From positions 1,798,001 through 1,862,000 of the forward strand of contig OY762959.1 of the NCBI GenBank assembly GCA_963667205.1: 64,000 nucleotides of DNA. The letters run 5' to 3'. Below, piece after piece: positions 1-9,466 of the stretch. This DNA comes from CF-162 sp963667205. Its GTDB lineage: Bacteria; Chloroflexota; Dehalococcoidia; SM23-28-2; RBG-16-64-32. The translations under genes and the position numbers were made by a program. Position 1 is the stretch's first letter; every line of letters begins with the position of its first letter. The notes beneath the pieces were generated by a model, which ran no database searches, had not been told where the DNA came from, and saw nothing but the letters and a program-made list of their open reading frames with translations.

Positions 1-1522
1 GCGTGCGCTCGAGGTAGCCGGCGCCGATCAGTCGTCGGGCGATCTCCGTCCACTCCTTGCGGCTGCGAGAGCGGCCGCCGCCGTAGGCCGTGAGGCAGTC
101 GTGGCCCCAGCGCAGCACCTTCTCCGACTCGCTGTGCGTGAGGACGTCGGCGATGTGGCCGGCGCCAACGCTGAACCCGCTAGCGCGCTGCACCTGCAGG
201 AGGCAGGCGAGGAAGCGGCGCGCCTCCAGCGTGAAGTCCTCCCTGGGGGCCGCCTCGGTCGTGCAGTTGTCGCAGAGGCCGCAGTTGTCGCCAGGGAACG
301 CCTCCCCGAAGTAGGCCAGCAGCTCCTTGCGGCGGCAGGCCTCGGACTCCGCGAAGGCGACAAGGCCCTCGAGCTGCTCGCGGGCGATCTTCCGCTCACG
401 GGCGTCGGTCTTCTCCTCGATGAAGCGCTCCTGGCGGGTCTGGTCGCCGCGTCCGAAGAGCAGCAGGCAGTCGGCCGGATCGCCGTCGCGGCCGGCGCGG
501 CCCGTCTCCTGGTAGTAGCTCTCGATATTCTTGGGCAGGTCGTGGTGTACGACGAAGCGGATGTTCGGCTTGTCGACGCCCATGCCGAAGGCGACCGTCG
601 CGCAGATGACGCGGACCTCGTCTCGCAGGAAGCGCTCCTGGTGGTTCGCGCGCACGTCCGACTCAAGGCCGGCGTGGTACGGCAGCGCCGGAACACCGTC
701 GGCGCTCAGGCGGCTGGCCAGCGTCTCGGTTGAGCGGCGGGTGCTGCAGTAGACGATGCCGGCCTGGCCGTCCCGCTCGCGGAGGAAGGAGAGGAGGCGG
801 GCGTAGGGTTCGTCCTTCGGCTCGATCTGGTACCTCAGGTTCGGGCGGTTGAAGCTGGCGACGTAGACGCCCGCATCGCGCAGGCTGAGCTGGGTGACGA
901 TGTCGGCGCGCACGCTGTCCGTCGCCGTCGCGGTAAGCGCCATGAGCGTAGTCTCCGGGAAACGCAGGCGCAGCTCGCGCAGCTCACGGTACTCGGGGCG
1001 GAAGTCGTGGCCCCACTCGCTGATACAGTGCGCCTCGTCGATCGCGAAGGTGGCGACGTTCCAGCGTTCGAGGCGCGTGAGGAAGCCCGGCTGCATCAGC
1101 CTTTCGGGAGCGACGTAGAGCAGGCTGAAGCCGCCCCGGTCGAGGCCTTGCATGACGTCCTGCAGTTCGTCCGGCGCAAGAGTCGAGTTGATGACAGCGG
1201 CGGCAATGCCACGCCCGCGCAGGAAATCGACCTGGTCCTTCATCAGCGCGATCAAGGGCGAGACGACGACCGTGAGGCCGGGCCGCACGAGCGCGGGAAG
1301 CTGGTAGCAGAGCGATTTGCCGCCGCCGGTCGGCATCAGCGCCAGCACATCACGGCCCGCCAGGCAGTCGCTGATGATCTGCTCCTGAAGCGGCCGGAAG
1401 GAGTCGAAACCGAAGTGGCGCTTGAGAACCGCCTTCAGGTCCGGCGCCTGGTCTGCGAGCGTCGCGTCGCGAGCGGCGCCCTCGGGGGGCGCTCCGGTTG
1501 CGTTCGGGACGTCGTATCGCAC
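1..1522 (-). CDS. recQ: ATP-dependent DNA helicase RecQ (3' part outside window)
   Basis: RecQ unwinds DNA 3'-5' during recombination and fork repair. The frame is open from a GTG at 1522 to the window edge, giving about 507 residues with the C-terminus missing. In order it shows a Walker A (PTGGGKSLCYQ), the DEAH box (IDEAHCISEWGHDFRP), the ATAT motif, the arginine-finger motif (QETGRAGRDG) and the RecQ zinc-binding cysteines (ACRRKELL and CGLCDNC), followed by the start of the winged-helix RQC region. A second in-frame GTG at 1573 is possible, but the extension looks uninformative. The gene is divergent from the metallo-hydrolase gene, about 115 bases away. Confidence 0.95.
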   Translation of the reverse strand, partial: MRYDVPNATGAPPEGAARDATLADQAPDLKAVLKRHFGFDSFRPLQEQIISDCLAGRDVLALMPTGGGKSLCYQLPALVRPGLTVVVSPLIALMKDQVDFLRGRGIAAAVINSTLAPDELQDVMQGLDRGGFSLLYVAPERLMQPGFLTRLERWNVATFAIDEAHCISEWGHDFRPEYRELRELRLRFPETTLMALTATATDSVRADIVTQLSLRDAGVYVASFNRPNLRYQIEPKDEPYARLLSFLRERDGQAGIVYCSTRRSTETLASRLSADGVPALPYHAGLESDVRANHQERFLRDEVRVICATVAFGMGVDKPNIRFVVHHDLPKNIESYYQETGRAGRDGDPADCLLLFGRGDQTRQERFIEEKTDARERKIAREQLEGLVAFAESEACRRKELLAYFGEAFPGDNCGLCDNCTTEAAPREDFTLEARRFLACLLQVQRASGFSVGAGHIADVLTHSESEKVLRWGHDCLTAYGGGRSRSRKEWTEIARRLIGAGYLERT

Positions 1523-1636
1523 GACCCGCAGGATGGCCCACGGGGGGACGCCGCCGCAATGGGCAAATGTCACCGGTATGTTGACGGCGGCCGCCGTTGA
1601 CAGCGCAGCATTCGGCGCGATACGTTGCGCGACGCC

Positions 1637-2344
1637 ATGGAGGAGATCTTCCCGCACGTCTACGCGCTGCCGTTGGGCTACGTGAACGCCTTTATGCTGG
1701 CAGAGGAAGACGGCCTGACGCTGATCGACGCCGGCCTGCGCGGCAACGAGCGCCGCATTTGGAAGGCCGTTGCCGGCATCGACCGCAAGCCCGAAGACGT
1801 CCGCCGGGTGCTCGTGACGCACCACCACGCGGACCACGTCGGCAGCCTGGCCGCGATCAAGGAGGCGAGCGGCGCCGAGGCCTACGTCCACCCGCTCGAC
1901 GCCCCGATCGTCGCCGGCGAAAAGCCGCGACCGGATGCCAACCGCGGCAGCATCGCCGGTCGCCTGTTCGGCCGCATGATCCTGCGGCTGCCGCCGAACA
2001 AGCCGGAGCCGGTGGCGGCGGACCACGAGATCAACGACGGCAACGATCTGCCGATCGCCGGCGGCGTGCGCGTGATCCACACTCCGGGGCACACGGCCGG
2101 CCACGTGTCGTTCTTCATCGAGGCGCACGGCGGCGTCCTCTTCGCGGGAGACGCTGCCGCGAACCTGTTCGGCCGCATCGGCAAGCCACTCCTGATCTTC
2201 ACGGAGGACATGGACGCGGTGAAGGAGAGCATGCGGAAGCTGGCCGAGCTGGAGTTCGACACGGCCTGCTTCGGTCACGGCCGGGTACTGAAGGGCAAGG
2301 CGCACGCGGCGTTTAGACGCTACGTCGAAAAGATGGCAATATAG
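1637..2344 (+). CDS. MBL-fold metallo-hydrolase
   Basis: This is a metallo-beta-lactamase-fold hydrolase of 235 residues from ATG 1637; an in-frame TTG at 1625 would add four residues. The metal-binding motif THHHADHVG is near residue 60. Further ligands appear in HTPGHTAGHVSFF and in FAGDAA, and the final histidine in ACFGHG. These residues suggest an intact binuclear zinc site. The substrate cannot be told; relatives include glyoxalase II-like and lactonase-like enzymes. It is followed after 19 bases by an EthD-like gene, with which it probably forms an operon. Confidence 0.85.
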   Translation: MEEIFPHVYALPLGYVNAFMLAEEDGLTLIDAGLRGNERRIWKAVAGIDRKPEDVRRVLVTHHHADHVGSLAAIKEASGAEAYVHPLDAPIVAGEKPRPDANRGSIAGRLFGRMILRLPPNKPEPVAADHEINDGNDLPIAGGVRVIHTPGHTAGHVSFFIEAHGGVLFAGDAAANLFGRIGKPLLIFTEDMDAVKESMRKLAELEFDTACFGHGRVLKGKAHAAFRRYVEKMAI

Positions 2345-2363
2345 GCAGCCTGGAGGTGCCCCA

Positions 2364-2672
2364 ATGATTCGTGTTTCAGCTCTCTATCCCCCAAGCGAAA
2401 AGTTCGACATGGACTACTACGTCAACAGCCACATGAAGCTGGTCTCGGACCGCATCGGCGATGCACTCGTTCGCTTCGAGGTGGACAAGGGCGTGGCAGG
2501 CGGAGCGCCCGGCTCGTCCGCACCCTACGCGGCGATCGGCCACCTGTACTTCAACTCTGTGCCGGAGTTCGCGCAGGCGTTCGGAGCCCACGCCGGCGAG
2601 ATCATGGGCGACGTCCCGAACTTCACGGACGCCCAGGCCGAGATCCAGATCAGCGAGATCGTCTCCGCCTAG
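2364..2672 (+). CDS. EthD-family small protein
   Basis: This 102-residue protein looks like the EthD dimeric alpha/beta-barrel family. It begins MIRVSALYP, contains the characteristic DYYVNSHMKL segment near residue 17 and has the second beta-barrel half around HLYFNSVPEF. EthD-like proteins are often accessory to degradation pathways, and their chemistry is poorly known. A clear ribosome binding site (GGAGGTG at 2351) supports the ATG. It follows the MBL-fold hydrolase on the same strand. Confidence 0.75.
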   Translation: MIRVSALYPPSEKFDMDYYVNSHMKLVSDRIGDALVRFEVDKGVAGGAPGSSAPYAAIGHLYFNSVPEFAQAFGAHAGEIMGDVPNFTDAQAEIQISEIVSA

Positions 2673-2682
2673 CGGAGATCGC

Positions 2683-3009
2683 TCAGAGGCCCGCCTTCAA
2701 GAGCCTGTCGATGGTGAACTCGAAGTAGGTCACGGCCTCCGAAAAGCTGAACTTCTCCCGGTCCCAGACGATCTCCGGCCTGCCGTCAGTGTTGACCTGG
2801 AGGTGCGCGCCGAGATGGGGGAAGAACATCACGTTCATGAACTGCTGCGGGCCCTGTAGCATCTCGGGGTGGCGCTGTAGCAGTTCCACGTAGGCCGCCG
2901 ACGAGAGCTCGACGACCCGCTTGTAGTCGCCTGCCTTGAGCGCTGCCTGCGCGTCGGCGAGCGATCCTTGCAGCGCCTCGTCCTGGATACGGTCGACTTT
3001 ACTCGGCAT
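2683..3009 (-). CDS. hypothetical protein downstream of the flavin monooxygenase
   Basis: This is a 108-residue, probably helical soluble protein that I do not recognise. It has an alanine-rich helix (LADAQAALKAGDYKRVVELS) like a single TPR-type hairpin, then a FFPHLGAHLQVN segment. There is no signal peptide or membrane segment. It starts 33 bases after the broken luciferase-like gene on the same strand, so co-transcription with it is likely. No function is assigned. Confidence 0.6.
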   Translation of the reverse strand: MPSKVDRIQDEALQGSLADAQAALKAGDYKRVVELSSAAYVELLQRHPEMLQGPQQFMNVMFFPHLGAHLQVNTDGRPEIVWDREKFSFSEAVTYFEFTIDRLLKAGL

Positions 3010-3042
3010 CGCTCACGCTGCCACTAGATATTCAGGCATCAG

Positions 3043-4295
3043 TTAGATCGTCGAGTTGACTTCGTGCTCGACGCCGGCCAGCTGATTCGCGCGCCACTTC
3101 TGGTGCTCTGCGTGGCGTTCCTTGAACTCCGGGATCACCTTCGTGCCGGTGCGGTAGATCGAGTCCATCACGTCTTCGTGACTGCGCGCACCGCACTGGG
3201 CGACGAAGATCATGAGGTCAAGGTGGGACTCTTCGTACTTGCGCAGGGTGTCCTTCACGAACTCCGGCGTGCCGACGCAGCCGCCGCGCTGGGCCGCTCG
3301 CCAGAGCGCGCGCGTGACCTCGTCTTCCGGCTCCTGTTGGGCCGTGCCACCGCCGAAGCCGCCGAAGCCGCGGAACGCATCGCCGAAGGGGCCCCAGCGC
3401 TCATCCTCCGGCGCTTCGATGAAGTCCTTGTAGATGTTCTTCTGGCCGCCTGTGGTTGCCGCCTGTGAACGGGTTGTAATAGTAGGCCAGCGAGTAAGCG
3501 AAGAACTGCGCGCCCTCCATCCCCTTGGCGATCGCCTCTTCGTCTTCCTCGAAGCAGGAGAGGATCGTGACGGCGGCCAGCGCCGGGTTGATCGCCTTGC
3601 CGATCGGGTAACACTCCTCCCGCACCAGGCGGAAGTACTCGTCCGACCGCTCTTTCGCCTCGTCCGGCGTCTCGAACGCGAAGCCGAGCGAGCCCATGCC
3701 GAGGCGCGCGGCGACCATCGTCGTCTCGCGCCGTGAGGAGGCGACCCACAGCGGCGGGTGCGGGTTCTGCAGCGGCTTGGGCACGACGTTGCGCCGCGGC
3801 ATTCCGAAGTGCTCGCCCTCGGTGCCGTTGTACGGCGTCTCCGTCATCATCTTGACGACTTCGCGGGTTGCCTCTTCCCACATCTGCCTCTTCTCTTCGC
3901 GGCGCATGCGGAAGCCGCCCATCTCCATCTCGGAGGCCGACTCGCCGGTCCCGAAAGTCGACGCGGCCGTCGGAGACGAGGTCGAGCGTGGCGATCCGCT
4001 CGGCGACGCGGGCGGGGTGGCTGTAGCGAGGCGGCATGAGGGTGATGCCGTGTCCGAGGCGGATGTTCTTCGTGCGCTGGCTGGCGGCGGCGAGGAACAC
4101 CTCGGGCGCCGACGAATGCGAGTACTCCTCCAGGAAGTGGTGCTCAACCTCAAAGACGTAGTCGAAGCCGAGTTGGTCCGCAAGCTCGATCTGGTTGAGC
4201 GCGTTCTTCATCATCTTGTGTTCGGCGTCAGGGTCCCACTGCTCCTGATCGCGGGGCCTGGGTATCTGGTGTTCGTAGAAAAGGCCGAACTTCAT
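3043..4295 (-). pseudogene. LLM-class flavin-dependent oxidoreductase, two frameshifts
   Basis: This is a luciferase-like (bacterial luciferase/F420 family) monooxygenase gene split across three frames. It starts at ATG 4295 (MKFGLFYEHQ) behind a good ribosome binding site (GGGAGGAATGAG). Frame one runs to GRVDF, where one extra base near 3955 shifts it; the family motif FGTGES resumes in the next frame. That frame runs to PFTGGN near 3460. There a 9-base repeat (gccgcctgt at 3445 and 3458) has a 13-base offset, so removing one unit restores the frame as PFTGGQKNIYKDF. The third frame ends in HEVNSTI at 3043. The restored product would be about 410 residues. Either a true pseudogene or sequence errors. 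Confidence 0.85.
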
Positions 4296-4455
4296 CTCAT
4301 TCCTCCCGGTCTTCTGGTGGGCCAAATGATGGCACCTGCCGCGGGCCGAAGTCAATAAGTGACCGAGCGGTCAGTACGGCCGCTGCGAGGGCAGGCGACC
4401 CTGCGTACCGCATCACGTACAATCGTCTGAAGCCAGCAGCGAAAGACCCCCGCAT

Positions 4456-5232
4456 TTGACGCAGCCAGTTCAGACAGAACCACCGCCTGATCCCGGCGCA
4501 GAGCTGCAGAAGCAGATTCAGTACGTCCGTCTGTGGCGCGTCAGCGTTCGGCTGGAGTACGCCTCGCTCGCCGCGATCGCCGTCTTCGCCGTCAGCGTCG
4601 CCGCCGCCTTTATCGCGCTCGGCCTGGGCGAGGACGACATCACCGGCGGCTGGGGCTACCCGATGCTGTGGGTGATCTCCGGCCTGAGGGCGTCGTCGGT
4701 GATCCTGCCGATCCCCGGCAGCGGCCTGACGATCGCCGCCGGAGCGATCATGGACTCGCTCTGGGGGATCCCCGTGCCGATCGCCGTCGGCGTCACGGCC
4801 GGTTCGGCGGAGTCGCTCGGTGAGTTCACGGGTTACTGGGCTGGCGTCAACGGCGGCAAGCTGATGGAGGGCCGCCGGCTGTACGAGCTGATCCGCCGCT
4901 GGATCCGGAAGGCGTCGTTCCCGACGATGTTCGTCATGGCGTTCACGCCCTCGCCGATGTTCGACGTCGCGGGGATCGCCGCCGGCGCCGCCCGCGTCCC
5001 GATCCGCATCTTCTTCCCGGCGATCCTGCTGGGGAAGATTGGTCGCGGTATCGCGATGGGCGCCGCCGGATTCTACGCCAGCGACTTCCTGACCAACGTC
5101 CTCGAGCTTCAGTTCGCCCGCGATCTGCTCGATTCCTGGGGTGGGCGTGCCGTCATCGGCGTCGCGGCCCTGATCGGACTCGCGATCGTGGTGGTGGCGT
5201 TGCGGGAAGCGCGCAGGCGCAAGCTCATCTGA
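4456..5232 (+). CDS. VTT/DedA-like (SNARE-associated) membrane protein
   Basis: This is an integral membrane protein of 258 residues with a TTG start, a hydrophilic N-terminus of about 35 residues and several hydrophobic segments. The central part looks like the VTT (DedA/TMEM41-type) domain. It has an LPIPGSGLTIAAGAIM segment resembling the re-entrant loop, then a GSAESLGEFTGYWAG stretch and a FTPSPMFDVAGIAAGAARVP stretch that corresponds to the second half. DedA-family proteins act in lipid scrambling and membrane homeostasis. The start codon is uncertain because no strong ribosome binding site precedes it. Confidence 0.75.
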   Translation: MTQPVQTEPPPDPGAELQKQIQYVRLWRVSVRLEYASLAAIAVFAVSVAAAFIALGLGEDDITGGWGYPMLWVISGLRASSVILPIPGSGLTIAAGAIMDSLWGIPVPIAVGVTAGSAESLGEFTGYWAGVNGGKLMEGRRLYELIRRWIRKASFPTMFVMAFTPSPMFDVAGIAAGAARVPIRIFFPAILLGKIGRGIAMGAAGFYASDFLTNVLELQFARDLLDSWGGRAVIGVAALIGLAIVVVALREARRRKLI

Positions 5233-5266
5233 ACCCGGGTAGCTCGCCGGCCCGATGCTGTATCGT

Positions 5267-5276
5267 GTGTGCACAC
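5267..5276. repeat. 10-bp perfect palindrome upstream of the SDR gene
   Basis: GTGTGCACAC is a perfect palindrome in the 66-base gap before the SDR gene, 23 bases before its ATG. It could be an operator, but nothing else supports that. Confidence 0.3.
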
Positions 5277-5298
5277 TTCAGCCAGGAAAGGATCGGAC

Positions 5299-6081
5299 AT
5301 GCTACTCAAGGACCGCGTAGCGATTATCGCGGGCGGCGGTAGCGGCATCGGCCAGGGCGTGGCGGTACGCTTCGCTGCGGAAGGCGCGAAGCTGATGCTC
5401 GTCGACCTCAACCCGGCCGGTCTCGCAGAGACGGCGTCGCAGGTCACCGACGCCGGCGCCGAGGTCGAGACGTTTGAGGCGGACGTCAGCGTGACGGATC
5501 AGGTCCAGACGTTCTTCGCGAAGACGGTCGAGCGCTTCGGGCGCGTCGACATCTGTGTCAACAACGCCGGCATCGGCAATCCGCCCGCACCGCTGGCGCA
5601 GATGACCGACGAGGGGTTCGACCGCACGGTGGCGGTCAACCTGCGTGGCGTCTTCCTTTGCATGCGCGCGGCCGGTCAGCAGATGCTGAAGCAAGGCGAC
5701 GGCGGGCGCATCATCAGCGTCGCCTCGCAGGCGGGCAAGACCGGGTTCGCGCTTCTCGGCCCGTACTGCGCGACGAAGGCCGGCGTGATCCTGATGTCGA
5801 AGGCGATGGCGAAGGAGGTGGGCGTCACCGGGATCACGGTCAACGTCGTCTGTCCGGGGACGATCGACACGCCGCTCCTCCGCGGCACACTCGACCCGAT
5901 CCTCGACGCGCAAGGCGTTACGCTCGAGCAGTGGGCGCTGAAGAACGGGCCGCCGATCGCTCTCAACCGCATCGGCTACCCGCGCGACGTTGCCAACGTG
6001 ATCACGTTCCTGGCCTCCGACGACGCCGACTACATGACGGACCAGGCGATTAACGTCTCCGGCGGCCAGGAGATGCACTAG
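5299..6081 (+). CDS. SDR-family NAD(P)-dependent oxidoreductase
   Basis: This is a classical short-chain dehydrogenase of 260 residues. It has the nucleotide motif GGGSGIGQG near residue 13, NNAGIGNP, a catalytic serine in VASQAG, and the YCATK active-site motif. The C-terminal region ends in the usual INVSGGQ strand. The ATG at 5299 is preferred because of the AGGAAAGG ribosome binding site; a GTG 30 bases upstream is also in frame. The substrate is unknown. The gene ends five bases before thiE. Confidence 0.92.
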   Translation: MLLKDRVAIIAGGGSGIGQGVAVRFAAEGAKLMLVDLNPAGLAETASQVTDAGAEVETFEADVSVTDQVQTFFAKTVERFGRVDICVNNAGIGNPPAPLAQMTDEGFDRTVAVNLRGVFLCMRAAGQQMLKQGDGGRIISVASQAGKTGFALLGPYCATKAGVILMSKAMAKEVGVTGITVNVVCPGTIDTPLLRGTLDPILDAQGVTLEQWALKNGPPIALNRIGYPRDVANVITFLASDDADYMTDQAINVSGGQEMH

Positions 6082-6086
6082 CCCGA

Positions 6087-6707
6087 ATGGCACACAGCTT
6101 GCGCGGCCTTTACGTGATCATCGACCCTGCTGTGGCGGGCGAGCGGGACGTGTCCCACATCGCGGGCGAAGCGATCGCCGGGGGCGCGGCGCTCGTCCAA
6201 TGGCGCGACAAGACGCGCGAGAAGGGGCTGCAGCTCGCCGACGTCCGTGCGCTGGCGGCGGTCTGCCGCCGGTCCGGTGTGCCTCTGATCGTCAACGATC
6301 ACGTCGATCTGGCGCTGGCGGCGGAGGCCGACGGTGTCCACGTCGGCCAGCGAGACCTGCCCGTGGCCGTGGTGCGGCGCCTCGTCCCCGGCGACTGGAT
6401 CGTCGGCGCCTCGACGAACGACGCTGAGGAAGCGCGCGCGGCGGAGATGGACGGCGCGGACTACGTCTCCGTGGGCAACCTCTTCGGCACGACGTCCAAG
6501 GACGACACGCGACCGGCAACGCTGGACACGCTGCGCGAGGTCAGGGCGGCGGTGCGGGTGCCGGTCTGCGCGATCGGCGGCATCGATGAGACCAACGTCG
6601 CGAAGGTCGTTGCTGCAGGCGCTGACATGGCGGCGGCGATCTCGGCTGTGATGGCCGCGGACGATTCGCGGGCGGCGGCCCAACGGCTGGCAGCGGCCTT
6701 CCGCTAG
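6087..6707 (+). CDS. thiE: Thiamine phosphate synthase
   Basis: ThiE joins the pyrimidine (HMP-PP) and thiazole (THZ-P) halves of thiamine. The 206-residue TIM barrel has the family motifs VQWRDKT, VNDHVDLALA and GVHVGQRDLP, a VSVGNLFGT loop and CAIGGI near the C-terminus. It differs from the second ThiE-like protein of the window (8017-8667), which has HLP in place of HVGQ and matches TenI better. It is transcribed towards the thiC-thiG-tenI-thiS-thiO operon and overlaps the end of thiO by four bases. Confidence 0.9.
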   Translation: MAHSLRGLYVIIDPAVAGERDVSHIAGEAIAGGAALVQWRDKTREKGLQLADVRALAAVCRRSGVPLIVNDHVDLALAAEADGVHVGQRDLPVAVVRRLVPGDWIVGASTNDAEEARAAEMDGADYVSVGNLFGTTSKDDTRPATLDTLREVRAAVRVPVCAIGGIDETNVAKVVAAGADMAAAISAVMAADDSRAAAQRLAAAFR

Positions 6708-7792
6708 CGGCAGAAGCGCTGCGGGGAGAACGGCGACAGCCGGCGGTCGGTGCGGCCGTTCAGCACCAGCTCAGCGACGAGCGCGCCGGTGACCGGGGCC
6801 AGCAGAATTCCGTTGCGGAAGTGGCCCGTCGCCAGGAAGACGTTCTTCTTGCCCGGAAAACGTCCGATCACCGGCATGCCGTCCGGCGAGCCCGGTCGCA
6901 GGCCCGCCCAGCTGCTCGCTACCTTCGCCTGCCGGAGCCGGGGCACGAGATCGCCGGCCATCCGCCGCAGGCTGGTCAGCCCGCGCTCCGTAGTCTTCTT
7001 GCGGAACCCCACGTCCTCGACGGTGGCGCCGGCCCAAACGTAGCCTCGCGGCTTCGGTACAAGGTATCCGTCCTCGTCCCAGATCGCGTGCCGCAGCGAT
7101 TTCGAGCGAAAGGCGATCATCTGGCCGCGCATCGGCGGGCTCGGCAGCTTCGCGCCCAGGCGCACGGTCAGCGCCTCCGTCCACGGTCCGGCGGCGAGAA
7201 CGATCGCGTCGACGTCGCTGACGCCGCCGGTGTTGGTGGCGACCGAATTGATGCGCTGGCCGTCCTTCCTCACACCGGTGAACATCGTCCGCTGGTGGAT
7301 CTCGGCGCCGGCGCGTTCAGCGGCGACGGCGAAGGCGTTGGCCAGCCGCCCCGGGTTCAGGTCGGCGTCGCCCTCTGAGAACGTAGCGCCCTCGATATCG
7401 GTCGTCAGCGACGGCTCCAGTTCGCGCAGCGCGTGCGGCTCGACCCACTCCATGTCCGGGCTTTTCGTTGACGCCTTGTGCAGCGCGCGCGCCGCCTTCG
7501 TCGACCGCGCCGTGCGGATCATGCCCGGCACTTTGTATTCGACGTCGATACCGGAGGCCTCTTCGAGCGCCTGGATCACCGAGGGGAACATCTCCAGGCT
7601 GGCGCGGCGCAGCGTGTCGAAGGCGCGGCTCTCCGTGCCCTCTATCTGCGCGATGAGCATGCCGGCGGAAGCGCCCGTCGCCTCGCCGGCGATCTCGCCG
7701 CGTTCGAGGAGTATCGCCTCGCCGCCGGCCTTCTGCACATGCCAGGCGATCGAGCAGCCGATGACGCCGCCGCCCGCGATCACGACTCTCAC
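6704..7792 (-). CDS. thiO: Glycine oxidase ThiO
   Basis: ThiO is an FAD-dependent amine oxidase that converts glycine to dehydroglycine for thiazole synthesis. The 362-residue protein starts with a GTG and has an N-terminal dinucleotide-binding motif (VVIAGGGVIGCSIAW). A GATGASAGM segment and a C-terminal FAD-contacting region (GLRPGSPDGMPVIG, GHFRNGILLAP) match the DAO family. It is the last gene of the TPP-riboswitch operon, three bases after thiS. Confidence 0.9.
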   Translation of the reverse strand: MRVVIAGGGVIGCSIAWHVQKAGGEAILLERGEIAGEATGASAGMLIAQIEGTESRAFDTLRRASLEMFPSVIQALEEASGIDVEYKVPGMIRTARSTKAARALHKASTKSPDMEWVEPHALRELEPSLTTDIEGATFSEGDADLNPGRLANAFAVAAERAGAEIHQRTMFTGVRKDGQRINSVATNTGGVSDVDAIVLAAGPWTEALTVRLGAKLPSPPMRGQMIAFRSKSLRHAIWDEDGYLVPKPRGYVWAGATVEDVGFRKKTTERGLTSLRRMAGDLVPRLRQAKVASSWAGLRPGSPDGMPVIGRFPGKKNVFLATGHFRNGILLAPVTGALVAELVLNGRTDRRLSPFSPQRFCR

Positions 7793-7795
7793 GGT

Positions 7796-8014
7796 CTAGC
7801 CTCCACCCACCGCGTGCACGACCTCGACGACGTCGCCGTCGCGCACGTGTGTCTGGGGCCACTCGCGCCGCGTCACGACTTCTCCGTTGACGGCGACGGC
7901 GACCTGGTTCGCTCTGACGCTGAGCGTATCGATCAGCTCGACGATCGTCAGAGTACCGGCGAGATCGCGGGGCCGACCGTTGAGCGTGATACCCTGACGC
8001 GCCTGCTGGGCCAC
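7796..8014 (-). CDS. thiS: Sulfur carrier protein ThiS
   Basis: ThiS carries sulfur as a C-terminal thiocarboxylate for the thiazole ring. The 72-residue ubiquitin-like protein shows the family sequence TLNGRPRDL, VAVAVNGEVV and the tail VEVVHAVGGG. It ends in three glycines rather than two. The GTG at 8014 lies two bases after the tenI stop. No thiF adenylyltransferase is present in this window, so ThiS activation must come from a gene elsewhere. Confidence 0.88.
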   Translation of the reverse strand: MAQQARQGITLNGRPRDLAGTLTIVELIDTLSVRANQVAVAVNGEVVTRREWPQTHVRDGDVVEVVHAVGGG

Positions 8015-8016
8015 GG

Positions 8017-8667
8017 CTATCGCCCCACCGCTGTCCGACGGGCCCGCGAGGGCACCGCTTCGAGCGCCTCGCGCAGCGCCGAGGCCGCGCCGCCGGGTGA
8101 TTCCGCACCGAGGATCGCCGAGATCACCGCGACACCGCTCGCGCCTGCTGAGAGCACGTCCCGTACGCGTACCGGCCGAATACCGCCGATTGCGACGACG
8201 GGGACGCTCACGCCCTCTACAACGCCGGAGACGAGCGCCAGGGCCCCCGGGACGCCCGGATGGCTCGCGGTCTCGTATACCGGCCCGGCGATCACGTAGT
8301 CGGCGCCTTCTCGCTCGGCCCCCACGGCGTCTTCGACGGAGTGCACGGAGCGCCCGACGAGCGCCAGGCCGTCCGGGCGCGCGAACGGCGCCTCCGCCGG
8401 CAGGTGCAGCCCGTCGGCGCCGACTTCGCGGGCCACCTCTGCGTTTCCGTTGACGATGAGGAGCGCTCGGCCGCCGATCGCCCGCTGCAGTGCCGCCGCG
8501 AGTCTCGCCAGGGCCGCCGCTGTCAGGTCCTTCTCGCGGAGCTGCACGGCGTTCACGCCGCCCTCGACGGCAGCGGCCACCGCTTCGACGAGACGCCTTT
8601 CGCCGCCCGCGAGCGCGCGGTCGGTGACCAGCATGAGGCACGGCCTCGGAAGGGCGGATGCGTCCAT
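8017..8667 (-). CDS. tenI: Thiazole tautomerase TenI
   Basis: TenI aromatises the thiazole product of ThiG. The protein is ThiE-like (216 residues), but its GRSVHSVEDAV segment with its histidine, together with YVIAGPVYET and VPVVAIGGI, resembles Bacillus TenI more than ThiE. Its second loop reads GLHLPAE instead of the ThiE HVGQ. The context fits: its ATG overlaps the thiG stop (TGATG), and thiS and thiO follow, as in the Bacillus tenI-thiO-thiS-thiG order. A second thiamine phosphate synthase is the alternative. Confidence 0.8.
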   Translation of the reverse strand: MDASALPRPCLMLVTDRALAGGERRLVEAVAAAVEGGVNAVQLREKDLTAAALARLAAALQRAIGGRALLIVNGNAEVAREVGADGLHLPAEAPFARPDGLALVGRSVHSVEDAVGAEREGADYVIAGPVYETASHPGVPGALALVSGVVEGVSVPVVAIGGIRPVRVRDVLSAGASGVAVISAILGAESPGGAASALREALEAVPSRARRTAVGR

Positions 8668-9466
8668 CAGACCGGGCGGGCTACTTCGCCGACGGGGCTC
8701 GAGGGTTGCGCGATCTCCCGGCGCGGGATGCGGCCGGCGAGATACGCCGTGCGCCCCGCCTCGACGCCGAGCTTGAACGCCTGCGCCATGCCCACGGGGT
8801 CGGTCGCCTGGGCGATCGCCGTGTTCACGAGCACAGCCTGCGCGCCGACTTCGAGCGCCAGAGACGCCTCAGACGGCGCGCCGAGACCGGCGTCGACGAC
8901 GACCGGCACCCCGGCGCTTTCGATGATGATCTGGATCTCCTCCAGCGTGAAGATGCCGCGGCCGGAGCCGATCGGCGAGCCCAGCGGCATCACGGTGGCG
9001 CAGCCGGCCTCCTCCAGCCGCTGCGCCAGCACCGGGTCAGCGTGGATGTACGGCAGGACGACGAAGCCGTCGGCGATCAGCTGCTCAGCGGCCTCCAGCG
9101 TGGCAACTGGGTCCGGCAGAAGGTACTTCGGGTCCGGGATGACCTCCAGCTTGAGCCAGCTTGAGCCGGTCAGCTCGCGGGCGAGGCGCGACGTGAAGAG
9201 CGCCTCTTCGGCGGTCTTGCAGCCAGCGGTGTTCGGCAGGATCGTGTAGCGCTCCCAGTCGAGGTGGTCCATCAGGTTCGTCTCGTCCGGCTTCGTGCGG
9301 CCGTCGTCGTCCAGCGGCAGGCGGCGGATGGCGACGGTGACGATCTCGGCGCCCGAGGCGTCGATGGCGTCTCGCATCTCGTCCATCGTGCGGTACTTGC
9401 CGGTACCGACGATGAGCCGCGAGCGGAACTGCTTACCGGCGATGATCAGCGGATCGTTCGCGGCCG

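Noticed and set aside
1573..1625. Upstream extension of RecQ to GTG 1573
   Set aside because: The added residues have no RecQ similarity, and GTG 1522 is closer to normal family length.
5302..6093. 263-residue minus-strand frame opposite the SDR gene
   Set aside because: It is arginine- and aspartate-rich and unrelated to any family; the plus-strand SDR is clear.
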